From assembly GCF_023734135.1 (NCBI RefSeq), contig NZ_AP025730.1, positions 620,001-684,000 of the forward strand: a DNA stretch of 64,000 nt. Direction: 5' to 3'. The stretch is from Sphaerotilus microaerophilus (GTDB taxonomy: Bacteria > Pseudomonadota > Gammaproteobacteria > Burkholderiales > Burkholderiaceae_C). The position numbers and the translations under genes are program-made. Positions 19,596 through 27,186 of the stretch are shown in pieces; the first letter of the stretch is position 1, and each line of letters opens with the position of its first letter. The notes under the pieces were generated by a model. It made no database searches and was not told the origin of the DNA. It saw only the letters and a program-made list of their open reading frames with translations.

Positions 19596-19844
19596 ATGAT
19601 CGAGATGAAGGTGTCAGAGGGTGGCAGGGTTGTCATTCCGGCTGAAATTCGCCGTGAACTCCGACTGACCGACGGCGAAATGGTCTGCTTCGAGCTGGTC
19701 GGCAGCGGCGAGGTGCGGCTGATGAGCAAGGCACAGCGCCTGCTGCGTGCCCGGGAGGCCTTCCTGCAGCGCCTGCCGATCCAGCCTGGCCGTTCGCTGG
19801 CGGAGGAGCTGATCAACGAGCGCCGCGCTTCGTCCGAGGTCTGA
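19596..19844 (+). CDS. AbrB/MazE-type antitoxin
   Basis: An 82-residue protein with a SpoVT/AbrB swapped-hairpin DNA-binding domain in its first 45 residues (KVSEGGRVVIPAEIRRELRL, GEMVCFELVGSGEVRLMS), followed by a helical tail that should wrap the toxin (RSLAEELINERRASSE). It sits 2 bases before a PIN-domain gene on the same strand, the classic antitoxin-toxin order. Such antitoxins usually repress their own promoter; the stretch 19537-19595 would hold it. The pair lies inside the cas cluster, between csx16 and csx2. Confidence 0.9.
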   Translation: MIEMKVSEGGRVVIPAEIRRELRLTDGEMVCFELVGSGEVRLMSKAQRLLRAREAFLQRLPIQPGRSLAEELINERRASSEV

Positions 19845-19846
19845 GC

Positions 19847-20260
19847 GTGGCCACCGTTGCCTCACCCGGCTGCGTGCTCGACACCTCTGCGCTGCTGGCT
19901 TGGCTGTGGAAGGAGCCGGGGGACGCTGCCGTTCAGCGCGCGCTCACCGCAGGAGGCTGTCGCATCAGTGCCGTGAACCTGGCCGAGTTGCTGGCCAAGT
20001 TCAGCGACGCCGGTCTGCCAGTGGGGGACGGGTTGGCGCTGGTGCAGGAACTGGAACTGATCGTGCTGCCCGCGGATGCATCCGAAGCCGTGGAGTCCGC
20101 ACGCCTGCGTGCAGCGACGCGGCCTATGGGCCTGTCATTGGGAGATCGCGCTTGCCTGGCGCTGGCGCGGGGCTTGGGCCTGCCCGTGCTGACCGCCGAT
20201 CGGGCCTGGCTGAAGGCAGAGGTCGGCGTGACCATCGAGTTCATCCGGCCGGTGGCCTGA
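19847..20260 (+). CDS. PIN-domain toxin (VapC-like RNase)
   Basis: A 137-residue PIN-domain protein starting with GTG at 19847. The metal-binding acidic residues are present: D12 (CVLDTSALLAWLW), E47 (NLAELLAKF), D100 (LSLGDRACLALA) and D118 (VLTADRAW). VapC toxins are Mg-dependent RNases, often cutting tRNA or rRNA, held in check by the upstream antitoxin. Intact catalytic residues suggest an active toxin. Its place in the middle of a type III CRISPR locus may be passive (maintenance of the locus) or functional. Confidence 0.9.
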   Translation: MATVASPGCVLDTSALLAWLWKEPGDAAVQRALTAGGCRISAVNLAELLAKFSDAGLPVGDGLALVQELELIVLPADASEAVESARLRAATRPMGLSLGDRACLALARGLGLPVLTADRAWLKAEVGVTIEFIRPVA

Positions 20261-20307
20261 CTGGACTGCAACCCCCGTGCGTCCAGTTCACTACAGGGAG
20301 TGACTTC

Positions 20308-21471
20308 ATGACCACACTGATCAGTTTCCTCGGCAAGAGCCAAACCGGCGGCTATCGCAAGGCCCGCTACTGTTTCGATACCGGTGTGGTGCGGGAAGAG
20401 CCCTACTTCGGGATGGCGCTGAAGGAGCACCTGAATGCACAGCGCCTTGTCCTCGTCGGGACGGCGGGCAGCATGTGGAATGCTTTCTTTCTTGACCGCG
20501 GGGATGGCGACGATATCGAGGATCTCGATCGGCTGGATCGGGCCGCAGCCGAAGGCGCCGTGACCGCCGCGATGCTTGAGGGACACGCCGAGCGGCTGTC
20601 TGCTCGTCTAGGCATCCAGGTGCAATGTCTCCTGATCGGCTATGCCAAGTCCGACGATGAACAAGCCGATCTGCTGCTGCGCTTGGCTGGCGTGGTGAGT
20701 GACGGTGAGCATGTGGTGCTGGACGTCACGCACTCGTTCCGGCATCTGCCGATGCTGGCGCTCGTGGCTGCCCGATACCTCCGCAGGATGCGGGGCGTGC
20801 AGGTGAACGACATTTACTACGGCGCTCTGGATATGACCGATGCCGCCACCGGCGAGACGCCTGTGCTGCGGCTCAAAGGCATGCTCACGATGCTCGATTG
20901 GGTCGACGCATTGGCCACCTATGACAAGGACGGGGACTACGGGGTGTTTGCGCCGCTGCTGCACGCGGACGGCATGGACCGGGCGCGGGCCGATCAACTG
21001 GCGCAGGCGGCCTTCTTTGAGCGCACCAGCAATGCCAAGCGCGCCTTCGATGAACTGAGCTCAGTGGCCACGTCGGTTGAAGCCCACCCGGGTCCGTTGG
21101 GGCGACTGTTCCGAGCCGAACTGCTGCGCAGAATCGGCTGGATCCGAAGCAAGGGTCGTGCGGCGCAGGAGAAGGATCTTGCGTCGGCCTACCTGCAGCG
21201 CCAGGACTTCTTGCGGGCCGCTGTCTTTCTTCAGGAGTCGCTCAAGTCTGCTCAACTCTCTGCGCACGGCAAAGATGTCGATTGGCGGACTTCGCGAGAC
21301 AGCGCCCACGAGTCGCTGCGCAGTCAATCCGAGTACGCCGAGCTGTCCGACCTACGCAATGCCATGGCCCATGGCGACCAAGCCGCCACCGAGAAGGCTG
21401 AAGATGCCCTGAACTCACGCGACAAGCTGAAATCAGCCTTTCGCCGCATCATGAGTTGGTCTCCCCGCTGA
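20308..21471 (+). CDS. csx2: CARF-HEPN effector, TM1812/Csx2 family (TIGR02221-like)
   Basis: This 387-residue protein has an N-terminal CARF domain (LISFLGKSQTGGYRKARY; LVLVGTAGSMWNAFF; the motif VLDVTHSFRHLPMLALVAA) and a C-terminal HEPN domain with the RNase motif RNAMAH (R350 to H355, RxxxxH). Proteins of this group are cyclic-oligoadenylate-activated RNases that act on host and invader RNA when Cas10 signals. All key motifs look intact. A CAGGGAG ribosome site precedes the ATG at 20308. Between it and cas2 lies a gap of about 390 bases, so the adaptation genes may have their own promoter. Confidence 0.92.
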   Translation: MTTLISFLGKSQTGGYRKARYCFDTGVVREEPYFGMALKEHLNAQRLVLVGTAGSMWNAFFLDRGDGDDIEDLDRLDRAAAEGAVTAAMLEGHAERLSARLGIQVQCLLIGYAKSDDEQADLLLRLAGVVSDGEHVVLDVTHSFRHLPMLALVAARYLRRMRGVQVNDIYYGALDMTDAATGETPVLRLKGMLTMLDWVDALATYDKDGDYGVFAPLLHADGMDRARADQLAQAAFFERTSNAKRAFDELSSVATSVEAHPGPLGRLFRAELLRRIGWIRSKGRAAQEKDLASAYLQRQDFLRAAVFLQESLKSAQLSAHGKDVDWRTSRDSAHESLRSQSEYAELSDLRNAMAHGDQAATEKAEDALNSRDKLKSAFRRIMSWSPR

Positions 21472-21739
21472 CTCTTGCATCCGTCGGGGCGTTGCCGGAA
21501 GGGGACAAACCGCGACTCACCACAGCCGCCGCGGCCCCAGGCTCCAGCCCGCCCTCCCAAGCCGCCTGCTCCTCTTCCGTCAGAGGATCAAAGAACCCCT
21601 CGTCCAGTTGCCCAAGTCCCTTCAGCGCGCCGGGACGACGGCATGGCGCACCAAGGGCCGCCTCGTGCGCGGCTGAATGACCGTCGCCATGCGATGGCGC
21701 GGGCTTCTGCTGGGCTGCATCGTCGAGGTGTCGAGTCAT
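21449..21739 (-). CDS. Possible small protein antisense to the csx2 end
   Basis: A 96-residue frame fills much of the 390-base gap between csx2 and cas2 and overlaps the csx2 end by 23 bases in the convergent direction. Its second half, LGQLDEGFFDPLTEEEQAAWEGGL, reads like the acidic tail of small accessory or antitoxin-like proteins, more natural than a chance frame. The first half is His/Ala-rich and poor. No ribosome site was recognised. In high-GC DNA long chance frames are common, so this call is weak. Nothing else was seen in 21740-21864. Confidence 0.3.
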   Translation of the reverse strand: MTRHLDDAAQQKPAPSHGDGHSAAHEAALGAPCRRPGALKGLGQLDEGFFDPLTEEEQAAWEGGLEPGAAAAVVSRGLSPSGNAPTDARVSGETNS

Positions 21740-21864
21740 TGCGGTCGGCCTCCAGGGTCCATTGCATCGGGGCCATCGTAAGCCCACCACCCCCCGCAAG
21801 CTTGCCGTTTCCCCCGCGCGGCCCCAGCGCGCCGAACAATGGCGTCACACCCCACCGTGACGCC

Positions 21865-22152
21865 ATGGCCAGCCTCTCCCGCCAGCTCTACCTCGCCGCC
21901 TACGACATCAGCGACGACCGACGGCGCATCGGTGCCTTGAAGCTGCTGCGTGCCTACGCCACCGGTGGACAGAAGTCGGTGCACGAGGTCTGGCTCACCG
22001 AGGGTGACAAGCGCAGCGTGCTGGCCGACATGGCCTACATCCTCGACGACGGGGACCGCTTCCTGCTGCTGCGGCTGGACCCGCGCAGCCAGACCCGGGT
22101 GATCGGCCGTGGCCAGGTGGCCGCCGACCCGGACTACTTCTACGTCGGCTGA
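21865..22152 (+). CDS. cas2: Cas2 of the first adaptation pair
   Basis: This 95-residue protein has the Cas2 ferredoxin-like fold: LYLAAYDISDDRRRIGALKLLRAY with the conserved Asp after the first strand, then KSVHEVWLTEG and DRFLLLRLDPR. Cas2 bridges two Cas1 dimers during spacer integration. Gene order is cas2 before cas1, the reverse of the usual order, with 28 bases between them. A second, dissimilar Cas2 is encoded at 24249-24587. Confidence 0.93.
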   Translation: MASLSRQLYLAAYDISDDRRRIGALKLLRAYATGGQKSVHEVWLTEGDKRSVLADMAYILDDGDRFLLLRLDPRSQTRVIGRGQVAADPDYFYVG

Positions 22153-22180
22153 CATCGGCACCCTCGGAGCACCGCCCACC

Positions 22181-23236
22181 ATGTCCACCCTCCTGCTTGA
22201 CCGTGCCGGCCTCGAAGTGCGCAGCGATGGCAACGCCCTGGCCCTCTACGAAGCCGGCGAGCGCCGCGGCAGCGTGCCCCTGGCGCTGCTGGAGCGCTGC
22301 ATCATCCAGGGCGCGCAGACCCGGCTCGACTCCGGCGTGCTGCTCAAGCTGGCCGAGGCCGGCGTCACCACCGTGCTGTTCAGCCCGCGCGCCGGGCGGC
22401 GCGTGGCCACCGTGCTCGGCCCGGCCCACAACGACGCCGCGGTGCGCCTGGCCCAGGCCCACCGCGTCGGCGATGCCGGCTGGTGCCTGCAGTGGAGCCG
22501 GCAGATCGTGCGCGCCAAGCTGCTGCGCCAGCGCCGCGCCCTGCGCACCTGGCTGGCCGCCCGCCCGGATGCGCGCAAGCCGCTGACCGACGCGCTCGCC
22601 TCGGTGGACGCCGCCCTGGGCCGGCTCGCCGATGCCGCCGGGGACGCCGATGAAGCGCCTGCCCCGGCCGATGCGGGCGCCGCCCCGCTCGACATCCCCG
22701 CCCCGCTCGACATCCCCGCCCTGCGCGGCCTGGAAGGCGCCGCCGCCCGTGCCCACTTCGCCGGCCTGGCGGCGGTGCTGCCCCCGGCGCTCGGCTTTGC
22801 CGGGCGCAACCGCCGCCCGCCGCGCGACCCCGCCAACGTCTGCCTCTCGCTGGCCTACACCCTGCTGCACGTCGAGGCGGTGCAGGCCTGCCACATCGCC
22901 GGGCTCGACCCCCTGCTGGGTTTCTACCACCGCCCCGCCTTCGGCCGCGAGTCCCTGGCCAGCGACCTGATCGAGCCGCTGCGCGCCGCCGCCGACGTCT
23001 GGGCCTGGCAACTGCTGCGCGAGCGCCGCCTGCGCGAGGAGCACTTCAGCAACGACCGCGGCGCCTGCCTGCTCGGCAAGGCCGGGCGCGCCAGCTTCTA
23101 CGCCGCCTGGGCGGGCGAATCGCGCCCCTGGCGGCGCTGGCTGCGGCAGCGCGCCGTCACCCTGGCGCGCCACCTGCGCGGCGAGGGACTGGCCTGGGTC
23201 GACGCCGATCCGGACGATGAAGAAGCCCTTGCCTGA
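22181..23236 (+). CDS. cas1: Cas1 integrase (canonical)
   Basis: This 351-residue protein catalyses spacer integration. The N-terminal beta domain contains VPLALLERCIIQGAQTRLDS and GVTTVLFSP. The helical domain keeps the metal-binding motifs: RGLEGAAARAHF (E185), LLGFYH (H250) and SLASDLIEPLR (D262, E265). A linker at about residues 150-182 is expanded and contains a duplicated six-residue unit (APLDIP twice). The ATG at 22181 follows the cas2 stop by 28 bases. All catalytic residues look intact. Confidence 0.95.
   Translation: MSTLLLDRAGLEVRSDGNALALYEAGERRGSVPLALLERCIIQGAQTRLDSGVLLKLAEAGVTTVLFSPRAGRRVATVLGPAHNDAAVRLAQAHRVGDAGWCLQWSRQIVRAKLLRQRRALRTWLAARPDARKPLTDALASVDAALGRLADAAGDADEAPAPADAGAAPLDIPAPLDIPALRGLEGAAARAHFAGLAAVLPPALGFAGRNRRPPRDPANVCLSLAYTLLHVEAVQACHIAGLDPLLGFYHRPAFGRESLASDLIEPLRAAADVWAWQLLRERRLREEHFSNDRGACLLGKAGRASFYAAWAGESRPWRRWLRQRAVTLARHLRGEGLAWVDADPDDEEALA
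22681..22716 (+). repeat. 18-bp direct duplication inside cas1
   Basis: An 18-base unit (CGCCCCGCTCGACATCCC) occurs twice in direct tandem and in frame, giving APLDIP-APLDIP in the Cas1 linker before the catalytic helical domain. The copies are identical, so the duplication is recent or slippage-prone. Confidence 0.9.
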
Positions 23237-23274
23237 GCACGCCCCACAACGGCCCCACCCTGGAGTCACGCCCC

Positions 23275-24144
23275 ATGAAGCGACAGCTGCCTGACCCGGC
23301 GACCCCCTCGCACAGCGCCCCCTCCGGGGCCGGTGGCCCACATGGCGTGCCGCCGCGGCGTGAGCCGGCCCAGCGGGCGGCCGACGCGCGCACGCTCTAC
23401 CTGGCGGCGGCCGAGCCCCTGCGCGTCACCTCCACCGGCGAGGCCCTGGTCGTCAGCCGGCCGACCCAGGCCCATCTGGGCGTGCAGCGCGTGCCGGTGG
23501 CCCGCGTGCTGCGCGTCATCTGCACCGCCCAGGTCGACTGGAGCGGTGCCGCGCTGGCGCTGTGCATGCAGCGCGGCATCACCGTCAGCTGGCTCGATGC
23601 CCAGGGCGCCGATCGTGGCCACCTCTGGCCTGCCCGGCACCGGCAGGTGGACCTGGCCGATGCACTCAACGCACTCGCCGGGGATGAGCCTGGCTGGAGC
23701 GACTCCTACCACCACTGGTTGCGCCACCAGCGCCTGGCCGTGCTGCAGCGCTGGCAGGGCGAACGTGCCGGCGCGGGTACTCCGGTGGGCGAGGCCGAAT
23801 GGCAGCAGGCCAAGCGCAGCTGGGTCTACCAGGACCAGCTGCCCGAGCACTTGCCACCGCTGCTGCTGGGCATGGCCGCCGGGCTCGTCACCCACCGCCT
23901 GAGCGAATGCGGCCTGCAGGCCCACTACTGGTGCTGCGCGGGCGAGCCCATGGCGCTGGCGGCCGACCTCACGCGCCTGATCTGGGCCGAGATGAACTTC
24001 TGCGCAGGTGCGCTCGCCGAGGCCGTGGCGCAGCCACGCGAGGCCGCCGCCATCTTCGAGCGCTGGAGCGGCACCTGCGTGGGCGCCCTGCACCAGCACC
24101 TGGCCAACCTGCGCGCGCATGCCCTGCGCGAGTTGGCGCTGTGA
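23275..24144 (+). CDS. Divergent Cas1-like protein lacking catalytic motifs
   Basis: This 289-residue protein lies 38 bases after cas1 and is a distant Cas1 paralogue. The N-terminal beta domain is clear: VPVARVLRVICTAQVDWSGA (residues 73-92), then ALALCMQRGITVSWLDAQG, equivalent to the Cas1 segment ending in a 'V.FLD..G' strand. In the helical half the GxEG motif is absent, and where canonical Cas1 has GFxH this protein has HYWCCAGEP, so the metal-binding Glu and His are missing; only LAADL (D231) resembles the last motif. The first 38 residues are a Pro/Ala-rich tail. It is followed by a second cas2, so it may be a structural Cas1 partner. Catalytic loss is inferred from hand alignment. Confidence 0.8.
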   Translation: MKRQLPDPATPSHSAPSGAGGPHGVPPRREPAQRAADARTLYLAAAEPLRVTSTGEALVVSRPTQAHLGVQRVPVARVLRVICTAQVDWSGAALALCMQRGITVSWLDAQGADRGHLWPARHRQVDLADALNALAGDEPGWSDSYHHWLRHQRLAVLQRWQGERAGAGTPVGEAEWQQAKRSWVYQDQLPEHLPPLLLGMAAGLVTHRLSECGLQAHYWCCAGEPMALAADLTRLIWAEMNFCAGALAEAVAQPREAAAIFERWSGTCVGALHQHLANLRAHALRELAL

Positions 24145-24245
24145 TGAAGGCGCACTTGCCAATGGCGCCGGCACATGCCCAGGACCACGATGACCCCGAT
24201 CACGGCCGCGGCCCCCTGGCCACGGCCCCTGCAAAGGAGGGCTGA
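24144..24245 (+). CDS. Possible 33-aa mini-ORF between cas1-like and second cas2
   Basis: A 33-codon frame starts in a TGATG overlap with the cas1-like stop and ends three bases before the second cas2 ATG, filling the gap exactly. The peptide is His/Asp/Pro-rich (AHAQDHDDPDHGRGP). The ribosome site of cas2 (AAAGGAGG) lies within its last codons. It may be a true small protein or only a coupling device that keeps ribosomes moving to cas2; chance is also possible. Confidence 0.3.
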   Translation: MKAHLPMAPAHAQDHDDPDHGRGPLATAPAKEG

Positions 24246-24248
24246 CCC

Positions 24249-24587
24249 ATGAGCCTGCACGACCCTGCCCGCTGGGTGGTGTGCTACGACATCACCGACC
24301 GCCGCCGCGGCGTGGCGGTGCACCGCCACCTCAAGTCCCAGGGGGTGCCGCTGCAGTACAGCGTTTTCGTCGTCCAGGCCAGCGCGGCGCGCATCCAGAA
24401 GCTCATGGCCGAGCTGGAGGAACTGATCGCCGTGCACAGCGACGACGTGCGCGCCTACCGCTGGCCCGAGCGCACCGAGGTCCACCACCTCGGCCACAGC
24501 CTCCTGCCCGACGAGGTGCTGCTCGACACCCCGGCCGCAGCCCCGCTGCGCCGCCGCGCCCGCGCGATTGGCCCCGTGCCGGCGTAA
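24249..24587 (+). CDS. cas2: Cas2 of the second adaptation pair
   Basis: A 112-residue Cas2-family protein unlike the first: WVVCYDITDRRRGVAVHRHL with the conserved Asp, then VPLQYSVFVVQASAARIQKL and an extended C-terminus (VHHLGHSLLPDEVLLDTP). A strong AAGGAGG ribosome site precedes the ATG. It is the last gene before the CRISPR leader and pairs by position with the divergent Cas1-like protein. Confidence 0.92.
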   Translation: MSLHDPARWVVCYDITDRRRGVAVHRHLKSQGVPLQYSVFVVQASAARIQKLMAELEELIAVHSDDVRAYRWPERTEVHHLGHSLLPDEVLLDTPAAAPLRRRARAIGPVPA

Positions 24588-24717
24588 ACTGCGCCCATCC
24601 GGACCTGGCTGAAAACGAGTCGTTCCATGCACCCCCGGAAGCCGCTCCCGCCGCCCCGCCAAACCTGTCAAGTGCCCTCGCAACTGCTTGTCAGCATTGA
24701 CGAAAGCGACGTGTGGA
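24588..24717 (+). promoter_or_regulatory. Probable CRISPR leader
   Basis: The 130 bases between the second cas2 stop and the first repeat are the likely leader. Orientation is inferred from the repeat end (GGGATTAAGAC), which resembles the 3' handle end of type I/III repeats such as ATTGAAAC, so the array should be read rightward and new spacers enter here. A TTGTCA and a TTGACG sequence occur at 24688-24703, but no matching -10 box is clear. Confidence 0.6.
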
Positions 24718-26036
24718 GTCCGGATGCTTGCCCTGATATCGAAGGGATTAAGACGCGTGAGCAAGCCGACCTGGCGGGCGCCGACGTCCGGATGCTTGCC
24801 CTGATATCGAAGGGATTAAGACAGCGGCGCCAGGTCGGTGGTCAGCTCGGCTGCCGTCCGGATGCTTGCCCTGATATCGAAGGGATTAAGACCACCGCCC
24901 GACCCAGACCAGGCGCAACACTGTCCGTCCGGATGCTTGCCCTGATATCGAAGGGATTAAGACCCAGAGCTTCCACTCGGCGGACATCTCGGGCGTGGTC
25001 CGGATGCTTGCCCTGATATCGAAGGGATTAAGACGGCAGGCGAATGCCTGACATACAGCGCAAACTGGGTCCGGATGCTTGCCCTGATATCGAAGGGATT
25101 AAGACGGCGATGCAGTCCGGCATGTCGCATCCGCACACGTCCGGATGCTTGCCCTGATATCGAAGGGATTAAGACATGACCACGAACTGGCCGTCGAGCG
25201 CGACCAGGGTCCGGATGCTTGCCCTGATATCGAAGGGATTAAGACGGTCAATGACCCACAGCAACTCGTCTCGCACCGGTCCGGATGCTTGCCCTGATAT
25301 CGAAGGGATTAAGACACTCGTCTCGCACCGCATGGCGCAGCTGCCGACGTCCGGATGCTTGCCCTGATATCGAAGGGATTAAGACTTGACGTGGCAGCAG
25401 TACAGCCGGCCCGGCTTCGTCCGGATGCTTGCCCTGATATCGAAGGGATTAAGACTGCAGCCACGGGTGGTGCCTGTCGACCGGAACTGGGTCCGGATGC
25501 TTGCCCTGATATCGAAGGGATTAAGACAGGCCAAGAGCTTGGTCTGATAGACCTGCAGCGTCCGGATGCTTGCCCTGATATCGAAGGGATTAAGACCAGC
25601 CTTGCTGGCCTTGTCGGCTGCGTTGGCAGTCCGGATGCTTGCCCTGATATCGAAGGGATTAAGACGCCGGGCTCACTCGGACGAATACGCCCACTCGGGT
25701 CCGGATGCTTGCCCTGATATCGAAGGGATTAAGACGCCCCGGCGGGGCTGTTGTGTGCTGCGATGGGGGTCCGGATGCTTGCCCTGATATCGAAGGGATT
25801 AAGACCGGGAACGCCGACCCGCCATCTTGAATCGTGCTGTCCGGATGCTTGCCCTGATATCGAAGGGATTAAGACACGCAGAGCCACGCCACGCAGAGCA
25901 GGCCAAAAGTCCGGATGCTTGCCCTGATATCGAAGGGATTAAGACGCCCCGCGGTCACTGGTCTGTCAAACCTGGAAAGTCCGGATGCTTGCCCTGATAT
26001 CGAAGGGATTAAGACGCCCAGCCAACGCAGGGCGTA

Positions 26037-27140
26037 TTAGTTCGGCAACTCTATAGAGCGTGTTATTATATTTATCATGAAACCCCAAGACGCACGCAGT
26101 ATTTCACCCGACGCCCAGCGTGAAAAGCGCACCGTTGCACTCAACATGCGGACCCAGGGATACACATTCGTCGAGATCGGGCATGCCGTTGGAGTTCACT
26201 CGCGAACGGTGCAGAAATGGTTGGCGCGAGCCGAGATGGACGGGACGGATGCGGCCATCGACGGCAAACCACGGGGTTATGCGGTGGGCGAGCACCGGCA
26301 ATTGACTCAAGAGCAGGAATCGCAGATTCGCTCGTACATCACCGATCGAATGCCCGATCAGTTGAAGATGCCCTACGCACTGTGGACGCGCAAGGCAGTG
26401 CGCGACCTGATTCAGGACGTCACCGGCGTGACCATGCCCATTCGCACCGTTGGCCTGTACCTCAGCCGCTGGGGCTACACGCCGCAGCGCCCGCTCAAAC
26501 GCGCCTACGAACAACGCCCCGCGGAGGTGCAGAAGTGGCTGGAGGTGAGCTACCCGGAAATACAGCAGCGCGCCACGAAGGAAGAGGCGGAGATCTTCTG
26601 GGGCGACGAGACTGGCGTGAACTCGCGCAGCCAGCAAGGGCGCAGCTACGCGCCGGTGGGCAAGACCCCAGCGGTGGCGCTGACCGCCAAGCGCTTTGGC
26701 ATCAACATGATCAGCGCATTCTCCAACCGTGGCGAGTTGCATTTCATGCTCTACCGCGAAACCTTCGATGCAGCCAAATGCACCGAATTCCTTGGGCGCT
26801 TGACGCGCTGCAGTACCAAGAAAATCTTCCTCATTTTGGACAACTTGAAGGTGCATCACGCCAAGGATGTCAAGGAATGGGTCGAGGACAACAAGGACAA
26901 GATCGAGTTGTTCTTCCTGCCATCGTATTCACCCGAACTCAATCCGGACGAGTATTTGAACGGCGACCTGAAGAACCGGATTGCAGAGAAACCTCAGGCA
27001 AGAAACAAAGAAACGCTGGAAAGCAATGTAAAGAGCATCATGACCGACCTTGCGGCCAAACCAGTTCACATTCGTTCATACTTCAGACATCCGAAGATCC
27101 GCTACGCGGCTTGATGCGCCCTGTAGAGTTACCGGATTAA
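26037..27140 (+). mobile_element. IS630-type insertion sequence, copy 1, in a spacer
   Basis: This 1104-bp element is bounded by imperfect inverted repeats (left TTAGTTCGGCAACTCTATAG; right end, complemented, TTAATCCGGTAACTCTACAG) and by a duplicated TA (26035-26036 and 27141-27142), the IS630/Tc1-mariner signature. Removing it with one TA restores a 32-base spacer between the repeats at 25979 and 27154. It carries one transposase gene. Base composition is lower in GC than the host DNA. Confidence 0.95.
26077..27114 (+). CDS. IS630-family DDE transposase (copy 1)
   Basis: A 345-residue transposase that cuts and joins at TA sites. The N-terminus has a helix-turn-helix pair (FVEIGHAVGVHSRTVQKWL, then a winged-helix region MPYALWTRKAVRDLI). 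The DDE catalytic core has IFWGDETGV, FLILDNLKVHHA and LPSYSPELNPDEYLNGDLK. It appears intact. The protein is identical by eye to that of copy 2 at 29133-30170. Confidence 0.95.
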   Translation: MKPQDARSISPDAQREKRTVALNMRTQGYTFVEIGHAVGVHSRTVQKWLARAEMDGTDAAIDGKPRGYAVGEHRQLTQEQESQIRSYITDRMPDQLKMPYALWTRKAVRDLIQDVTGVTMPIRTVGLYLSRWGYTPQRPLKRAYEQRPAEVQKWLEVSYPEIQQRATKEEAEIFWGDETGVNSRSQQGRSYAPVGKTPAVALTAKRFGINMISAFSNRGELHFMLYRETFDAAKCTEFLGRLTRCSTKKIFLILDNLKVHHAKDVKEWVEDNKDKIELFFLPSYSPELNPDEYLNGDLKNRIAEKPQARNKETLESNVKSIMTDLAAKPVHIRSYFRHPKIRYAA

Positions 27141-27186
27141 TATCGGCCGTTGTGTCCGGATGCTTGCCCTGATATCGAAGGGATTA

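Noticed and set aside
24588..24717. A tracrRNA or other small RNA gene in the leader
   Set aside because: Type III systems do not use one, and no anti-repeat or terminator was found in these 130 bases.
25131..25139. An extra repeat start suggested by GCAGTCCGGCATG in a spacer at 25106-25138
   Set aside because: Only seven bases match the repeat; the spacer length is normal and the true repeat begins at 25139.
24627..25787. Long frames through the array encoding repeated peptides such as PDACPDIEGIKT or VRMLALISKGLR
   Set aside because: They are translations of the 37-base CRISPR repeat in several frames; peptide periodicity follows the repeats and spacers, not a protein.
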